Source of the DNA: an uncultured Collinsella sp.
Lineage (GTDB): Bacteria; Actinomycetota; Coriobacteriia; Coriobacteriales; Coriobacteriaceae
Direction: 5' to 3'
NCBI GenBank assembly: GCA_900554495.1
Contig: USHR01000024.1
Coordinates: 1 to 15,764 of the forward strand
Length of the DNA: 15,764 nt
Shown here: piece by piece, positions 1 to 7,202 of the stretch
Layout of the letters: each line of letters begins with the position of its first letter
Position numbering within the stretch: the stretch's first letter is position 1
Made by a program: the position numbers and the translations under genes
The notes under the pieces: generated by a model
What the model saw: only the letters and a program-made list of their open reading frames with translations
Databases searched by the model: none
What the model was told of the DNA's origin: nothing

Positions 1-218
1 CCGTTGCCGCGCCCCGCAGTGCCCGCTTCCCCCGAGAACAATTATCAGTGCAGGTAGACGGCTTGCCGATTTTCGGAAAACCGGGGGATGGTCGACCCAT
101 ACGGTTCAAACGTAGTAGATAGGCCCCTTTCGTGGCGCAACCCCAAAACAGTCTTTTGGGACGGGTGGTATCCTTGGTAGCCCTGTGCTGCAAACGCACC
201 TTAAACGCAAGGAGTCCC
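1..218. other. Non-coding leader upstream of tex
   Basis: No convincing gene is seen here. A small hairpin with 7-bp arms CCCAAAA/TTTTGGG lies at 142-148 and 154-160. A weak promoter-like pair on the plus strand (TCGACC at 92-97, TAGATA at 116-121) is the best I could find and is not convincing. The tex ribosome binding site AAGGAG is at 209-214. I looked for a tRNA, because GGTTCAAA occurs near 103, but there is no T-stem or acceptor stem around it. Confidence 0.5.
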
Positions 219-2366
219 ATGGATCTTATCGCCCAGCTCGCCCGCGAGCTCAACCTTAAGGCCGCCAACGTCGAGGCTGCCGTCAAGCTCATCGATGAGG
301 GCAACACCATCCCCTTTATCTCGCGCTACCGCAAGGAAGCAACGGGCGGCATGGACGACGTCGCCCTGCGCGCGCTCGACGAGCGCCTGTCCTACCTGCG
401 CAATCTTGAGCAGCGCAAAGAGGACGTCATTCTGCTCATCGACGCCCAGGGCAAGCTCACGCCCGAACTCGAACAGCAGATTCGCGAGGCCACGCAGCTC
501 CAGCGTGTCGAGGACCTCTACAAGCCCTACCGCAAAAAGCGCATGACCCGCGCGCAAAAGGCCCGCGAGGCCGGCCTGGAGCCGCTCGCCAACATGATCA
601 TCATGCAGGCCTCGGCCAAGGGCAGCGCACTCGACGCCGCCGCGGCATACGTCAACGAGGAGGCTGGCTTCGACACGCCCGAGAAGGCGCTTGCCGGCGC
701 CGCCGACATCGTGGCCGAGACGGTAGCCGAGGACCCCGAGAACGTCGCCGACCTGCGCGCCTTTACGCAAAACACCGCCGACATCGTCGTCGAGGCCACC
801 GACCCCGCCGAGAAGACCCCCTACGAGCCCTACTACAACTATGATGAGCCGCTGCGCCGTATACCCAACCACCGCGTGCTGGCTATCGACCGCGGTGAGC
901 GCGAGGGCAAGCTCCGCGTGCGCGTGAACGTCGACGGCGCCGCCGCCACGGCGCGCCTCGGCAGCCGCTGGCCCCGTCGCCAGGGCGTGTTCGCGCCCGT
1001 CTTTGACGCCGCTATCGCCGACGGCTACAAGCGCCTTATGGCTCCCTCGCTGGAGCGCGAGGCCCGCGCCAAACTCACCGTTCGCGCCCAGACCGAGGCC
1101 ATCAACGTCTTTGCCAAGAATCTCGAGGGCCTGCTCTCGGCCCGCCCCGTCCGCGGCGCCCGCGTGCTCGCACTCGATCCGGGCTACCGCACCGGCTGCA
1201 AGGTCGCCGTCATGGACGAGACCGGCAAGCTGCTCGACCACGGCGTGGTCTACCCCACCAAGCCGCGCCACGACGTCGCCGGCACCAAGCGCGAACTCGC
1301 CCGCCTCGTCAAGAAGGACGGCGTCAACACCATCGTCATCGGCAATGGCACCGCCAGCCGCGAGACCGAGGAAGTCGTCTCGGAGTTCATTGCCGAGCAG
1401 GCACCCGGACTGCGATACACCATCGTCAACGAGGCCGGCGCGTCGGTGTATTCCGCCTCCGAGCTCGCGAGCCAGGAGTATCCCGACCTGGATGTCACCG
1501 TGCGCGGCGCCATGAGCTTAGGCCGCCGCCTGCAGGACCCGCTGGCAGAGCTCGTCAAGATTCCGCCCCAGTCCATCGGCGTGGGCCAATACCAGCACGA
1601 CCTTGACCAGGCCGAGCTCTCGCTCACCCTGGGCCACGTGGTGGAGGACGTCGTCAACCGCGTGGGCGTCGACGTGAACACCGCGAGCGCAAGCCTGCTG
1701 GGATACGTATCGGGCATTACGCCGAGCGTGGCCAAGAACATCGTGGCCTACCGCGAGGAAAACGGCGCCTTTACCGATCGCCGCCAGCTCAAGAAGGTCC
1801 CCAAACTGGGGCCCAAGGCATACCTCAACGCCGCGGGCTTCCTGCGCATCAGCGGCGGTAAGAACCCGCTCGACGCGACGAGCGTCCACCCCGAAAGCTA
1901 CGAGGTGGCCACGGCCGTCCTGGAGCGCGCCGGCGTTGCCGCCAGCGAACTCAGCCGTGGCGGCGTACCCGATATCGAGCGCCGCCTGGGCAGTATCTCG
2001 GCGCTGGCAAGCGACCTGGACTGCGGCACCCTCACGCTCATCGACATCGTCAACGAGCTCAAGAAGCCCGGCCGCGACCCGCGCGACGACGCGCCCGAGG
2101 TGGTCTTTAGCCGCTCGGCACTTTCCATCGATGACCTGGAGCCCGGCATGGAGCTCAAGGGCACGGTGCGCAACGTTGTGGACTTTGGCGCCTTCGTCGA
2201 CGTGGGCGTGCACCAGGACGGCCTCGTACACATCTCCAAGCTGGCCAACCGCTTCGTCAAGCACCCGAGCGACGTGGTACGCGTCGGCGACACGGTAAAG
2301 GTGTGGGTAGAGAAGGTCGACCGCGACCGCAAAAAGATCTCCCTCACCATGGTGCAGGGGAAGTAA
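219..2366 (+). CDS. tex: Tex family RNA-binding transcriptional accessory protein
   Basis: Tex is a cytoplasmic nucleic-acid-binding protein linked to transcription and RNA metabolism. Its 715 residues fit the usual family length. Visible in order: the N-terminal Tex region, a YqgF/RNase H-like domain beginning near LALDPGYRTG (D320-P321-G322), conserved blocks GNGTASRET, EAGASVYSASE and RRLQDPLAELVKI, and SIGVGQYQHD. Then come helix-hairpin-helix segments at about 493-545 (VSGITPSVAKNIVAYREENG, KKVPKLGPKAYLNAAGFLRI) and a C-terminal S1 domain from about 640 (GTVRNVVDFGAFVDVGVHQD, GLVHIS). The ATG at 219 is chosen because AAGGAG lies 4 nt upstream and the protein then begins MDLIAQLARELN, as family members do. 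An in-frame GTG at 132 would add 29 residues unlike Tex. The gene stands alone; a large palindromic element follows its stop codon. Confidence 0.96.
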   Translation: MDLIAQLARELNLKAANVEAAVKLIDEGNTIPFISRYRKEATGGMDDVALRALDERLSYLRNLEQRKEDVILLIDAQGKLTPELEQQIREATQLQRVEDLYKPYRKKRMTRAQKAREAGLEPLANMIIMQASAKGSALDAAAAYVNEEAGFDTPEKALAGAADIVAETVAEDPENVADLRAFTQNTADIVVEATDPAEKTPYEPYYNYDEPLRRIPNHRVLAIDRGEREGKLRVRVNVDGAAATARLGSRWPRRQGVFAPVFDAAIADGYKRLMAPSLEREARAKLTVRAQTEAINVFAKNLEGLLSARPVRGARVLALDPGYRTGCKVAVMDETGKLLDHGVVYPTKPRHDVAGTKRELARLVKKDGVNTIVIGNGTASRETEEVVSEFIAEQAPGLRYTIVNEAGASVYSASELASQEYPDLDVTVRGAMSLGRRLQDPLAELVKIPPQSIGVGQYQHDLDQAELSLTLGHVVEDVVNRVGVDVNTASASLLGYVSGITPSVAKNIVAYREENGAFTDRRQLKKVPKLGPKAYLNAAGFLRISGGKNPLDATSVHPESYEVATAVLERAGVAASELSRGGVPDIERRLGSISALASDLDCGTLTLIDIVNELKKPGRDPRDDAPEVVFSRSALSIDDLEPGMELKGTVRNVVDFGAFVDVGVHQDGLVHISKLANRFVKHPSDVVRVGDTVKVWVEKVDRDRKKISLTMVQGK

Positions 2367-2380
2367 ACCGCCAAAGCAAG

Positions 2381-2586
2381 GGTCCCCCCTCTCGCGACGT
2401 GCAAAATCGCGAGTATTCTGCAAATTCCACCGTTCCGGATGCCCTCAGAGACGAAAAAGCAAGAAACAGTCCCCCGTTTTAGCGTCATCAGAGCCAAAAC
2501 GGGGGCTGTTCCGTGCTTCAACCAGCTGGTAAAAGCCTTTACCCTGCTGAATACTCGCGATTTTGCACGTCGCTGCAGGGGGTACC
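2381..2586. repeat. Nested palindromic element, MITE- or REP-like
   Basis: The outer arms are 2381-2421 and 2546-2586, 41 bp each. They are inverted copies that match except at five positions, and contain an uninterrupted 24-bp identity (2396-2419 against 2548-2571, on opposite strands). Inside them is a second hairpin, 2457-2480 pairing with 2496-2518, whose core is CCCCCGTTTT/AAAACGGGGG. The left arm can also fold alone through CTCGCGA/TCGCGAG. No transposase is encoded. It could act as a bidirectional terminator for tex and the convergent aldolase gene, or be a non-autonomous mobile repeat; the sequence alone does not decide. Confidence 0.75.
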
Positions 2587-2591
2587 TTTGT

Positions 2592-2614
2592 CCACGGCAG
2601 GATATGAAAGCCGA
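2592..2614 (-). pseudogene. Relic copy of the aldolase gene 3' end
   Basis: Positions 2594-2614 match the end of the neighbouring aldolase gene (2750-2770) at 19 of 21 bases. Read on the minus strand, both encode GFHILP, and both differences are synonymous third-position changes (GGC/GGT, TTT/TTC). The stop codon TAG of the intact gene is TGG in the copy. Similarity fades quickly upstream. It looks like a fragment of a former tandem paralogue or a partial duplication. Confidence 0.45.
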
Positions 2615-2645
2615 TTACCAACCTACTGGCAAGTTCGTGTCGGCA

Positions 2646-2717
2646 GCCCCGGCCTTTCCTTTGCCTAGCGCGACCCTCGCGAAGCGCGTGAGCGATAGGG
2701 AAAGGAAAGGCCGGGGC
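2646..2717. terminator. Long GC-rich hairpin between convergent genes
   Basis: The arms 2646-2671 and 2692-2717 are 26 bp each and match in inverted orientation at all but two positions, with GCCCCGGCCTTTCCTTT/AAAGGAAAGGCCGGGGC perfect over 17 bp. It begins about 30 bp beyond the stop codon of the minus-strand aldolase gene. No clear U-tract follows on either strand, so it is not a textbook Rho-independent terminator, but position and stability suggest a 3'-end structure. Confidence 0.6.
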
Positions 2718-2747
2718 GAGCAGCCCGAGGCGTAGTCAGTGTTCGCG

Positions 2748-3452
2748 CTACGGCAGGATATGGAAACCGAGCGAGGCGATATCCTTGGCAAAGCCGCGCA
2801 CGGTGTCGAGTGAGACCTCGTACGGGTCGCGACCGATGTTCTTGCGCTTGGCCAGGATGCTGTTGGGCACCGTAATGATCTGGCAACCGCAGGCTTCGGC
2901 CTGATAGATGTTGATGAGCTCGCGCGTGGATGCCCACAGGACCTCGCAGTTGGGCTTGGCGGCGGCCTTCTTGACCGACTCCGCCATAAACGGAATGGGA
3001 TCGACGCCGGTATCGGCAATGCGGCCGGCAAAGAGCGAGATGATGGACGGCGTCTCGGCGTCAACGGCCTCGACCATCTCATCGACCTGTGTAGGCGTAA
3101 AGATGGTGGTGACGTTGACCTTGATGCCGTCGGCCGAAAGCTTGCGGACCAGCTCAGCGGTGGACTCGCCCTTGGTGGTCACGCACGGAATTTTGACGTA
3201 GACGTTCTCGGCCCAGGTAGCGATCTCGCGAGCCTCGACCTCCATGGTCTCGACGTCGTCGGCAAAGACCTCAAACGAGACGGACACATCGGTGATGTGA
3301 GCCAGGACCTCTTTGGCAAACGCGCGGTAATCCATCACGCCGCCCTTCTTCATAAGGGACGGGTTGGTCGTGAAACCCTGAACGTTACCGTTCTCGTACA
3401 TGTCGAGCATGCCTTCGAGGTTTGCACCGTCAGCGAACACCTTGATTGCCAT
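2748..3452 (-). CDS. fsa: Transaldolase / fructose-6-phosphate aldolase family protein
   Basis: A 234-residue TIM-barrel aldolase of the small TalC/FSA/transaldolase group, which make or break the C3-C4 bond of sugar phosphates through a lysine Schiff base in the cytoplasm. Visible: an N-terminal strand with an acidic residue (KVFADGANLEG, D8), the family signature FTTNPSL at 27-33, and the strand VYVKIP with the likely Schiff-base lysine K87. Further on are VNVTTIFT, the SLFAGR strand with D near the end (GRIADTG), and ASTRELINIYQA. The ATG at 3452 is chosen over one 24 nt upstream because the ribosome binding site (GAAAGGAA) lies between them. True transaldolase and FSA activities cannot be told apart here. 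It lies downstream of the HAD gene on the same strand, 193 bp away, and a relic of its 3' end lies nearby. Confidence 0.88.
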   Translation of the reverse strand: MAIKVFADGANLEGMLDMYENGNVQGFTTNPSLMKKGGVMDYRAFAKEVLAHITDVSVSFEVFADDVETMEVEAREIATWAENVYVKIPCVTTKGESTAELVRKLSADGIKVNVTTIFTPTQVDEMVEAVDAETPSIISLFAGRIADTGVDPIPFMAESVKKAAAKPNCEVLWASTRELINIYQAEACGCQIITVPNSILAKRKNIGRDPYEVSLDTVRGFAKDIASLGFHILP

Positions 3453-3482
3453 CTGCCTGATTCCTTTCGTTAGCATACGGCC

Positions 3483-3517
3483 GATAAACTGCTAAACACT
3501 TTACCTACGTTTATCAA
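3483..3517 (-). promoter_or_regulatory. fsa: Possible promoter and inverted repeat upstream of the aldolase gene
   Basis: An inverted repeat GATAAAC (3483-3489) / GTTTATC (3509-3515) overlaps a possible minus-strand promoter, TTGATA (3512-3517) and TAGCAG (3489-3494), with a 17-bp spacer. The -35 is good and the -10 is poor. A second small palindrome AAACAC-CTCA-GTGTTT lies at 3558-3573. Either could be an operator. This is suggestive only. Confidence 0.3.
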
Positions 3518-3645
3518 GGCGTGAACTGCGGTTTTTTATCTTCTCGGCGAACGGTATAAACACCTCAGTGTTTGGATTGATAAATCGATTGAGCATGCAA
3601 AAGCAAAGAGTCGCAGTTTGAGCAAACGTCAGAACGCGGGATTCA

Positions 3646-4473
3646 TTAGATGAGGCCGAAATGCTGCATCGCTGTGACGGTGCCGTCGTGTGCGACATCG
3701 TCGGTCACGTAGTCGGCGATCGCCTTGACCTCGGGCATGGCGTTGCCCATGGCGACAGCCGTCTCGACGGCAGCGAGCATGCCCAAGTCGTTGCCCGAAT
3801 CACCAAAGCCAAAGGTGCGCGCATTTCCCTCGCGGCCCAGATACGCCAGTGCTCGCGCCACGCCCACGCCCTTGTCAATGCCCTTGGGGCTCAGCTCGCG
3901 ATTCTGACCACCGGTGTTGCACAGCTCAAACTCGCAATCGATAAAGCCGTCATCGTTGGCTACGCGAGCCAAACTGGGCGCAGTGAGGCCTACCTTGCCC
4001 ACGCGCAGACTGCCGTCGACGCGCATCTCCTCGGTGCTGTGCGCCACAGAAGTGCCGATCAGAGACGACTGCTCAACACCCGCGGGTTCCAGGGCAAAAG
4101 TAGCCACGTTGGTCTCGAAAAAGGCCTCAATCCCTGCCGCGGCCATACGGCGTGCAAGCTCCTCGATAACGTCCTCGCCAAAGCAGTCCTCGTGTACCAC
4201 GCGGCCCTCGACCTCGAGCGTGGCGCCCGCCATGGCAACGACGCCCGCGGGGTCGAGCGCACGCAAGCTATCGGCAATCAGCCACAAGGGACGACCCGTG
4301 CAGATAAATGCCTGGTGTCCCGCGTCGCGCAGACGATGAAACGCCTCGACGACCGCCTGCGAGGGGCGAACCGCCGAAAAGTCCTTGTCGGTCATGTTGT
4401 CGGGATCGAACGACGTCAGCGTGCCGTCCACGTCAAAAAAGAGCACAGCGGGTTCGGGACACGCATCAATCAT
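3646..4473 (-). CDS. Cof-type HAD family hydrolase (sugar-phosphatase-like)
   Basis: A 275-residue cytoplasmic phosphatase of the HAD superfamily, type IIB (Cof) by its motifs. These proteins usually dephosphorylate small phosphorylated metabolites; the substrate is not predictable. Motif I is FFDVDGTLT with nucleophile D14 and general acid D16. Motif II is ICTGR (T59), motif III the lysine in LSPKGIDKG (K197 or K201), and motif IV FGFGDSGNDLGML (D225 and D229) followed by AVAMGNA, typical of Cof proteins. The cap domain lies between about 80 and 190. The ATG at 4473 is used because GAAAGGAA precedes it closely and the protein then begins just before motif I; an upstream in-frame start would add 12 residues. 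It is divergent from rlmKL across 75 bp and upstream of the aldolase gene. Confidence 0.92.
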   Translation of the reverse strand: MIDACPEPAVLFFDVDGTLTSFDPDNMTDKDFSAVRPSQAVVEAFHRLRDAGHQAFICTGRPLWLIADSLRALDPAGVVAMAGATLEVEGRVVHEDCFGEDVIEELARRMAAAGIEAFFETNVATFALEPAGVEQSSLIGTSVAHSTEEMRVDGSLRVGKVGLTAPSLARVANDDGFIDCEFELCNTGGQNRELSPKGIDKGVGVARALAYLGREGNARTFGFGDSGNDLGMLAAVETAVAMGNAMPEVKAIADYVTDDVAHDGTVTAMQHFGLI

Positions 4474-4515
4474 ATGGGTTCCTTTCGAGGATAAGGGCAA
4501 ACGAAGCATCCATCA

Positions 4516-4521
4516 TATAAT
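4516..4521 (+). promoter_or_regulatory. rlmKL: -10 element of the rlmKL promoter
   Basis: A perfect TATAAT lies 27 bp before the rlmKL start codon. No good -35 is found at 16-18 bp upstream (about 4492-4499). A ribosome binding site GAGAGG follows at 4537-4542. The interval to the divergent HAD gene is only 75 bp, so its own promoter must be packed into the same stretch. Confidence 0.55.
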
Positions 4522-4548
4522 GGAGCGACGCAACCAGAGAGGTCACCC

Positions 4549-7107
4549 ATGGAATTTTACGCAAGCTGCCCCGAAGGCTTTGAGTCCGCACTCGCCGATG
4601 AGCTTAAACGCCTCGGGCTTTCGCATGTTCGCCGGCTGAAGGGCCGCGCCACGTTTGAGGGCGAGCTCGAAGAAGGCTACCGCGCCTGTCTGTGGTCGCG
4701 CCTAGCGAGCCGCGTGTTTGCGGTGCTCGGGCGCTTTGAGGCGCAGGATGCCGATGAGCTGTACGATAGCGTTTACGACATCGCCTGGGAGAACATCGTC
4801 CGCCCCGGCGCCACCATTGCCATCACCGCCCGCGGCGTGACCGAGCAGCTGCGCAACACGCGCTTCTCGGCCCTGCGCGCCAAGGACGCGCTGTGCGACC
4901 GTCTGGCCGAGACCACGGGCCGTCGCGCCGATGTCGACGCTGCCGATCCCGACGTTCACCTGTTGCTTTCGCTGCGCCAGCGCCGCGCGAGCATCAGCCT
5001 GGACCTTTCGGGCGACCCGCTGTTCAAGCGCCTGCCGCCCGCGGCGACCCGTGCCGGCGAGGGTGCGCACGTGTTGCGCCCCGACTACGCCGCCCTGGTG
5101 CTGGCGCAGGTCGGCTGGACCGCACTGTGCGAGCGCGAGTTGACGGCCGACGATTACGAGAATGAAGCCCTTCCCACGCTAATCGATGCCTCGTGCGCCG
5201 GCGGCGGCCTGTTGCTGGAAGCCGTGAACATTCTGACCGACCGCGCCCCGGGCGCCGCACGCGAGCGCTGGGGCTTTGAGGGCTGGCAGCTACACGACGC
5301 TGTCCTGTGGGAGCAGCTGCTTGCCGAGGCGCGCGAGCGCGAGGCGGCAGCGCGCGAGCGCCAGGCGCGCATCGTGGCCATGGACATTGACCCCACCGCC
5401 CGCAAGACCGCCGAGCGCATGGTCAAGTGTGCCGGCTACAAGCGCTTTGTCGATTTTTGCGCCGCTAAGTCCGCCACCGTGCTGGACCACGCGGGCACTG
5501 TCGCCGGTGCCGCCCTCGTCGCGGATACGACCGAGACACCGCTTTCACTCATGCACGATGCCATGACGCTCATCGGCGAGCTGCGCCGCGCCCCCGAGCT
5601 CGCTTCGGCGCCGGTCGCCGCGCTCACCCGCGACGGATTGCTGGCCCGCGCGCTCCACGCCGAGCCCAAGCGCTCGATCGCCGTCATGCCCAACAACGAG
5701 GAGGCGGCTATTGAGGTTTGGCCCTCGCTCGACCACGCCGCCGCGGCATTTGAAGCAGCGATCAGCGCAGATGCCGAGGAACAGACCGCAGACGCTCATG
5801 ACGAAGCCGCCGATACTCCCACGCCCGAACCTGCCGCCACGCTCGACCTGGGCGACGGCAAGCCGCTGCCCGTGCTCATTCCCGAGTCTGAGCAGTTCGC
5901 CAACCGCCTGCGCAAGAATGCCCGTCTGCGCCGCAAGTGGGCCAAGCGCGAGGGCGTGAGCTGCTACCGCGTCTACGATGCCGACCTGCCCGACTACTCC
6001 GCCGCCATCGACCTGTACGAGGGCTGCCCGCAGACGCCGGGCCGCTGGCTCGTCATCGCCGAATACGCCGCACCCAAGACCATCGACCCCGCGCTTGCCC
6101 AGGCCCGCATGCTCGACATCTTGGCCATCGCGCCGCGTATTCTTGATGTTCCGGCCGAGCACGTGCACGCCAAGGCCCGCATGCGTTCGCGCGGCGGCTC
6201 GCAGTACGGCAAACAGGGCGCCGGCAAGGGTGGCTCGGGCGAGCGCGCCAACATCGCGCGCCGTCGTCTGCCGCTCATCGAAGAGGGCGGCCTTACCTTT
6301 GCCGTCAACTTTGACGACTATTTGGATGTGGGCATCTTCTTGGATCACCGCGTCACCCGCAACCTGGTGCGCGAGCACGCCAAACAGGCACGCCGCTTCC
6401 TCAATCTGTTCGCCTATACCGGCACCGCCACCTGCTATGCGGCAGACGGCGGCGTCGAGGAAACTGTGACGGTCGACCTTTCCAACACCTACCTGGACTG
6501 GGCCGAGCGCAATATGCGCCAGAACGGCTTTGTTGGCCCGCAGCACCATTTTGTGCGCGACGACGTGCTCGCCTGGATTCGCGACCAGCGCCAGACGCGC
6601 AATCGCTGGGACCTGATCTTTGTCGACCCGCCCACGTTCTCAAACTCGTCCAAGATGGGCCGTCGCACCTGGGATGTCCAGCGCGACCATGTTGAGCTTT
6701 TGGCCGGCGTATCGCGCCTGCTCGCACAGGGCGGACATGCCATCTTTAGCTGCAACCTGCGCGGCTTCCGCCCCGAGACGCGTAAGCTCGCACGCGCGGG
6801 CGTCGTGCTGGAGGACATTACGGCGCAGACCATCCCCGAGGATTTCGCACGCAACCAGAAGGTGCACCATTGCTATATCGTGCGCCGCCTGCCCATCGAG
6901 GATGCCATGGCCGAAGTCGGCTTTAGCGCCGAGGAAATTGCCGAGCGAACCAAGGAGCTGCGCAACCCCGAAGCCCGCAAGCCTCGCGCAACGGCGCCCG
7001 CGCACGCACAGGCCGGCAACGGCAAGTCCAACTTTGCCGGCAAACCCTCCCCCGCCGACAAGCCCAAAAAGAAGAAGTTCTACGCCAGCAAGCCCAAGGG
7101 CAAATAA
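4549..7107 (+). CDS. rlmKL: Bifunctional-type 23S rRNA methyltransferase RlmK/RlmL with a degenerate RlmL half
   Basis: In known RlmKL enzymes, RlmL makes m2G2445 and RlmK makes m7G2069 in 23S rRNA. The N-terminal THUMP/RlmL half is recognisable (FYASCPEGFESALADELKRL, LWSRLASRVF, ASISLDLSGD, LTDRAPG, RWGFEGW). Motif I reads DASCAGGG (213-220) where E. coli has DPMCGSGT, and the catalytic NPPY aligns with DTTE (326-329). The RlmK half (about 450-781) is well conserved: FANRLRKN, YRVYDADLP, DYLDVGIFLDHR, LNLFAYTGTAT (from 618), FVDPPTFSNS (D693-P694-P695), and DFARNQKVHHC. At 852 residues it exceeds the E. coli protein (702), owing to an Asp/Glu/Ala/Pro-rich linker at about 395-440 and a basic tail at 782-852 rich in Lys, Pro and Ala. 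The start is fixed by GAGAGG, 6 nt upstream. It is monocistronic, with a hairpin after the stop codon. Confidence 0.93.
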   Translation: MEFYASCPEGFESALADELKRLGLSHVRRLKGRATFEGELEEGYRACLWSRLASRVFAVLGRFEAQDADELYDSVYDIAWENIVRPGATIAITARGVTEQLRNTRFSALRAKDALCDRLAETTGRRADVDAADPDVHLLLSLRQRRASISLDLSGDPLFKRLPPAATRAGEGAHVLRPDYAALVLAQVGWTALCERELTADDYENEALPTLIDASCAGGGLLLEAVNILTDRAPGAARERWGFEGWQLHDAVLWEQLLAEAREREAAARERQARIVAMDIDPTARKTAERMVKCAGYKRFVDFCAAKSATVLDHAGTVAGAALVADTTETPLSLMHDAMTLIGELRRAPELASAPVAALTRDGLLARALHAEPKRSIAVMPNNEEAAIEVWPSLDHAAAAFEAAISADAEEQTADAHDEAADTPTPEPAATLDLGDGKPLPVLIPESEQFANRLRKNARLRRKWAKREGVSCYRVYDADLPDYSAAIDLYEGCPQTPGRWLVIAEYAAPKTIDPALAQARMLDILAIAPRILDVPAEHVHAKARMRSRGGSQYGKQGAGKGGSGERANIARRRLPLIEEGGLTFAVNFDDYLDVGIFLDHRVTRNLVREHAKQARRFLNLFAYTGTATCYAADGGVEETVTVDLSNTYLDWAERNMRQNGFVGPQHHFVRDDVLAWIRDQRQTRNRWDLIFVDPPTFSNSSKMGRRTWDVQRDHVELLAGVSRLLAQGGHAIFSCNLRGFRPETRKLARAGVVLEDITAQTIPEDFARNQKVHHCYIVRRLPIEDAMAEVGFSAEEIAERTKELRNPEARKPRATAPAHAQAGNGKSNFAGKPSPADKPKKKKFYASKPKGK

Positions 7108-7111
7108 ACAA

Positions 7112-7178
7112 AGTTGCGGTGGAATAGTTCCTATAAATGCCTGGCAAAGGCCCAAACAGGAACTATTTCACCGCAACT
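7112..7178. terminator. Intergenic hairpin between convergent rlmKL and kdpE
   Basis: The arms 7112-7132 and 7158-7178 are 21 bp with a single mismatch (AGTTGCGGTGGAATAGTTCC, then its inverse). The loop contains a small GCC/GGC stem. It starts 4 nt after the rlmKL stop codon and ends 24 nt before the kdpE stop codon. It is probably a shared 3'-end structure; no U-tract is seen. Confidence 0.65.
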
Positions 7179-7202
7179 CATAGTGGGATGGCGGATGCCA
7201 GC

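Larger units (their letters stand above)
2367..2747. other. Gene-free interval between convergent tex and aldolase genes
   Basis: This interval carries three structured parts: a nested palindrome at 2381-2586, a short relic of the aldolase 3' end at 2594-2614, and a long hairpin at 2646-2717. Reading frames that cross it run through the palindromes, and the same peptide NTRDFARR appears on both strands because of the inverted arms. None looks like a real protein. Termination of both convergent genes must occur here. Confidence 0.7.

Noticed and set aside
61..200. tRNA gene upstream of tex
   Set aside because: GGTTCAAA is present, but no T-stem, anticodon arm or acceptor stem can be built around it on either strand.
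132..218. Extended GTG start for tex
   Set aside because: The 29 extra residues do not resemble Tex, and AAGGAG lies just before the ATG at 219.
201..1271. 356-residue minus-strand open frame inside tex
   Set aside because: Low-complexity Gly/Ala/Val translation antisense to a well-conserved Tex; no family features.
2439..2735. 98-residue plus-strand frame between tex and the aldolase gene
   Set aside because: It runs through the palindromes; its NTRDFARR peptide also appears on the opposite strand purely because of the inverted repeat.
3501..3698. 65-residue minus-strand frame overlapping the HAD gene 3' end
   Set aside because: No ribosome binding site of note, out of frame with the HAD gene, and composition like intergenic DNA.
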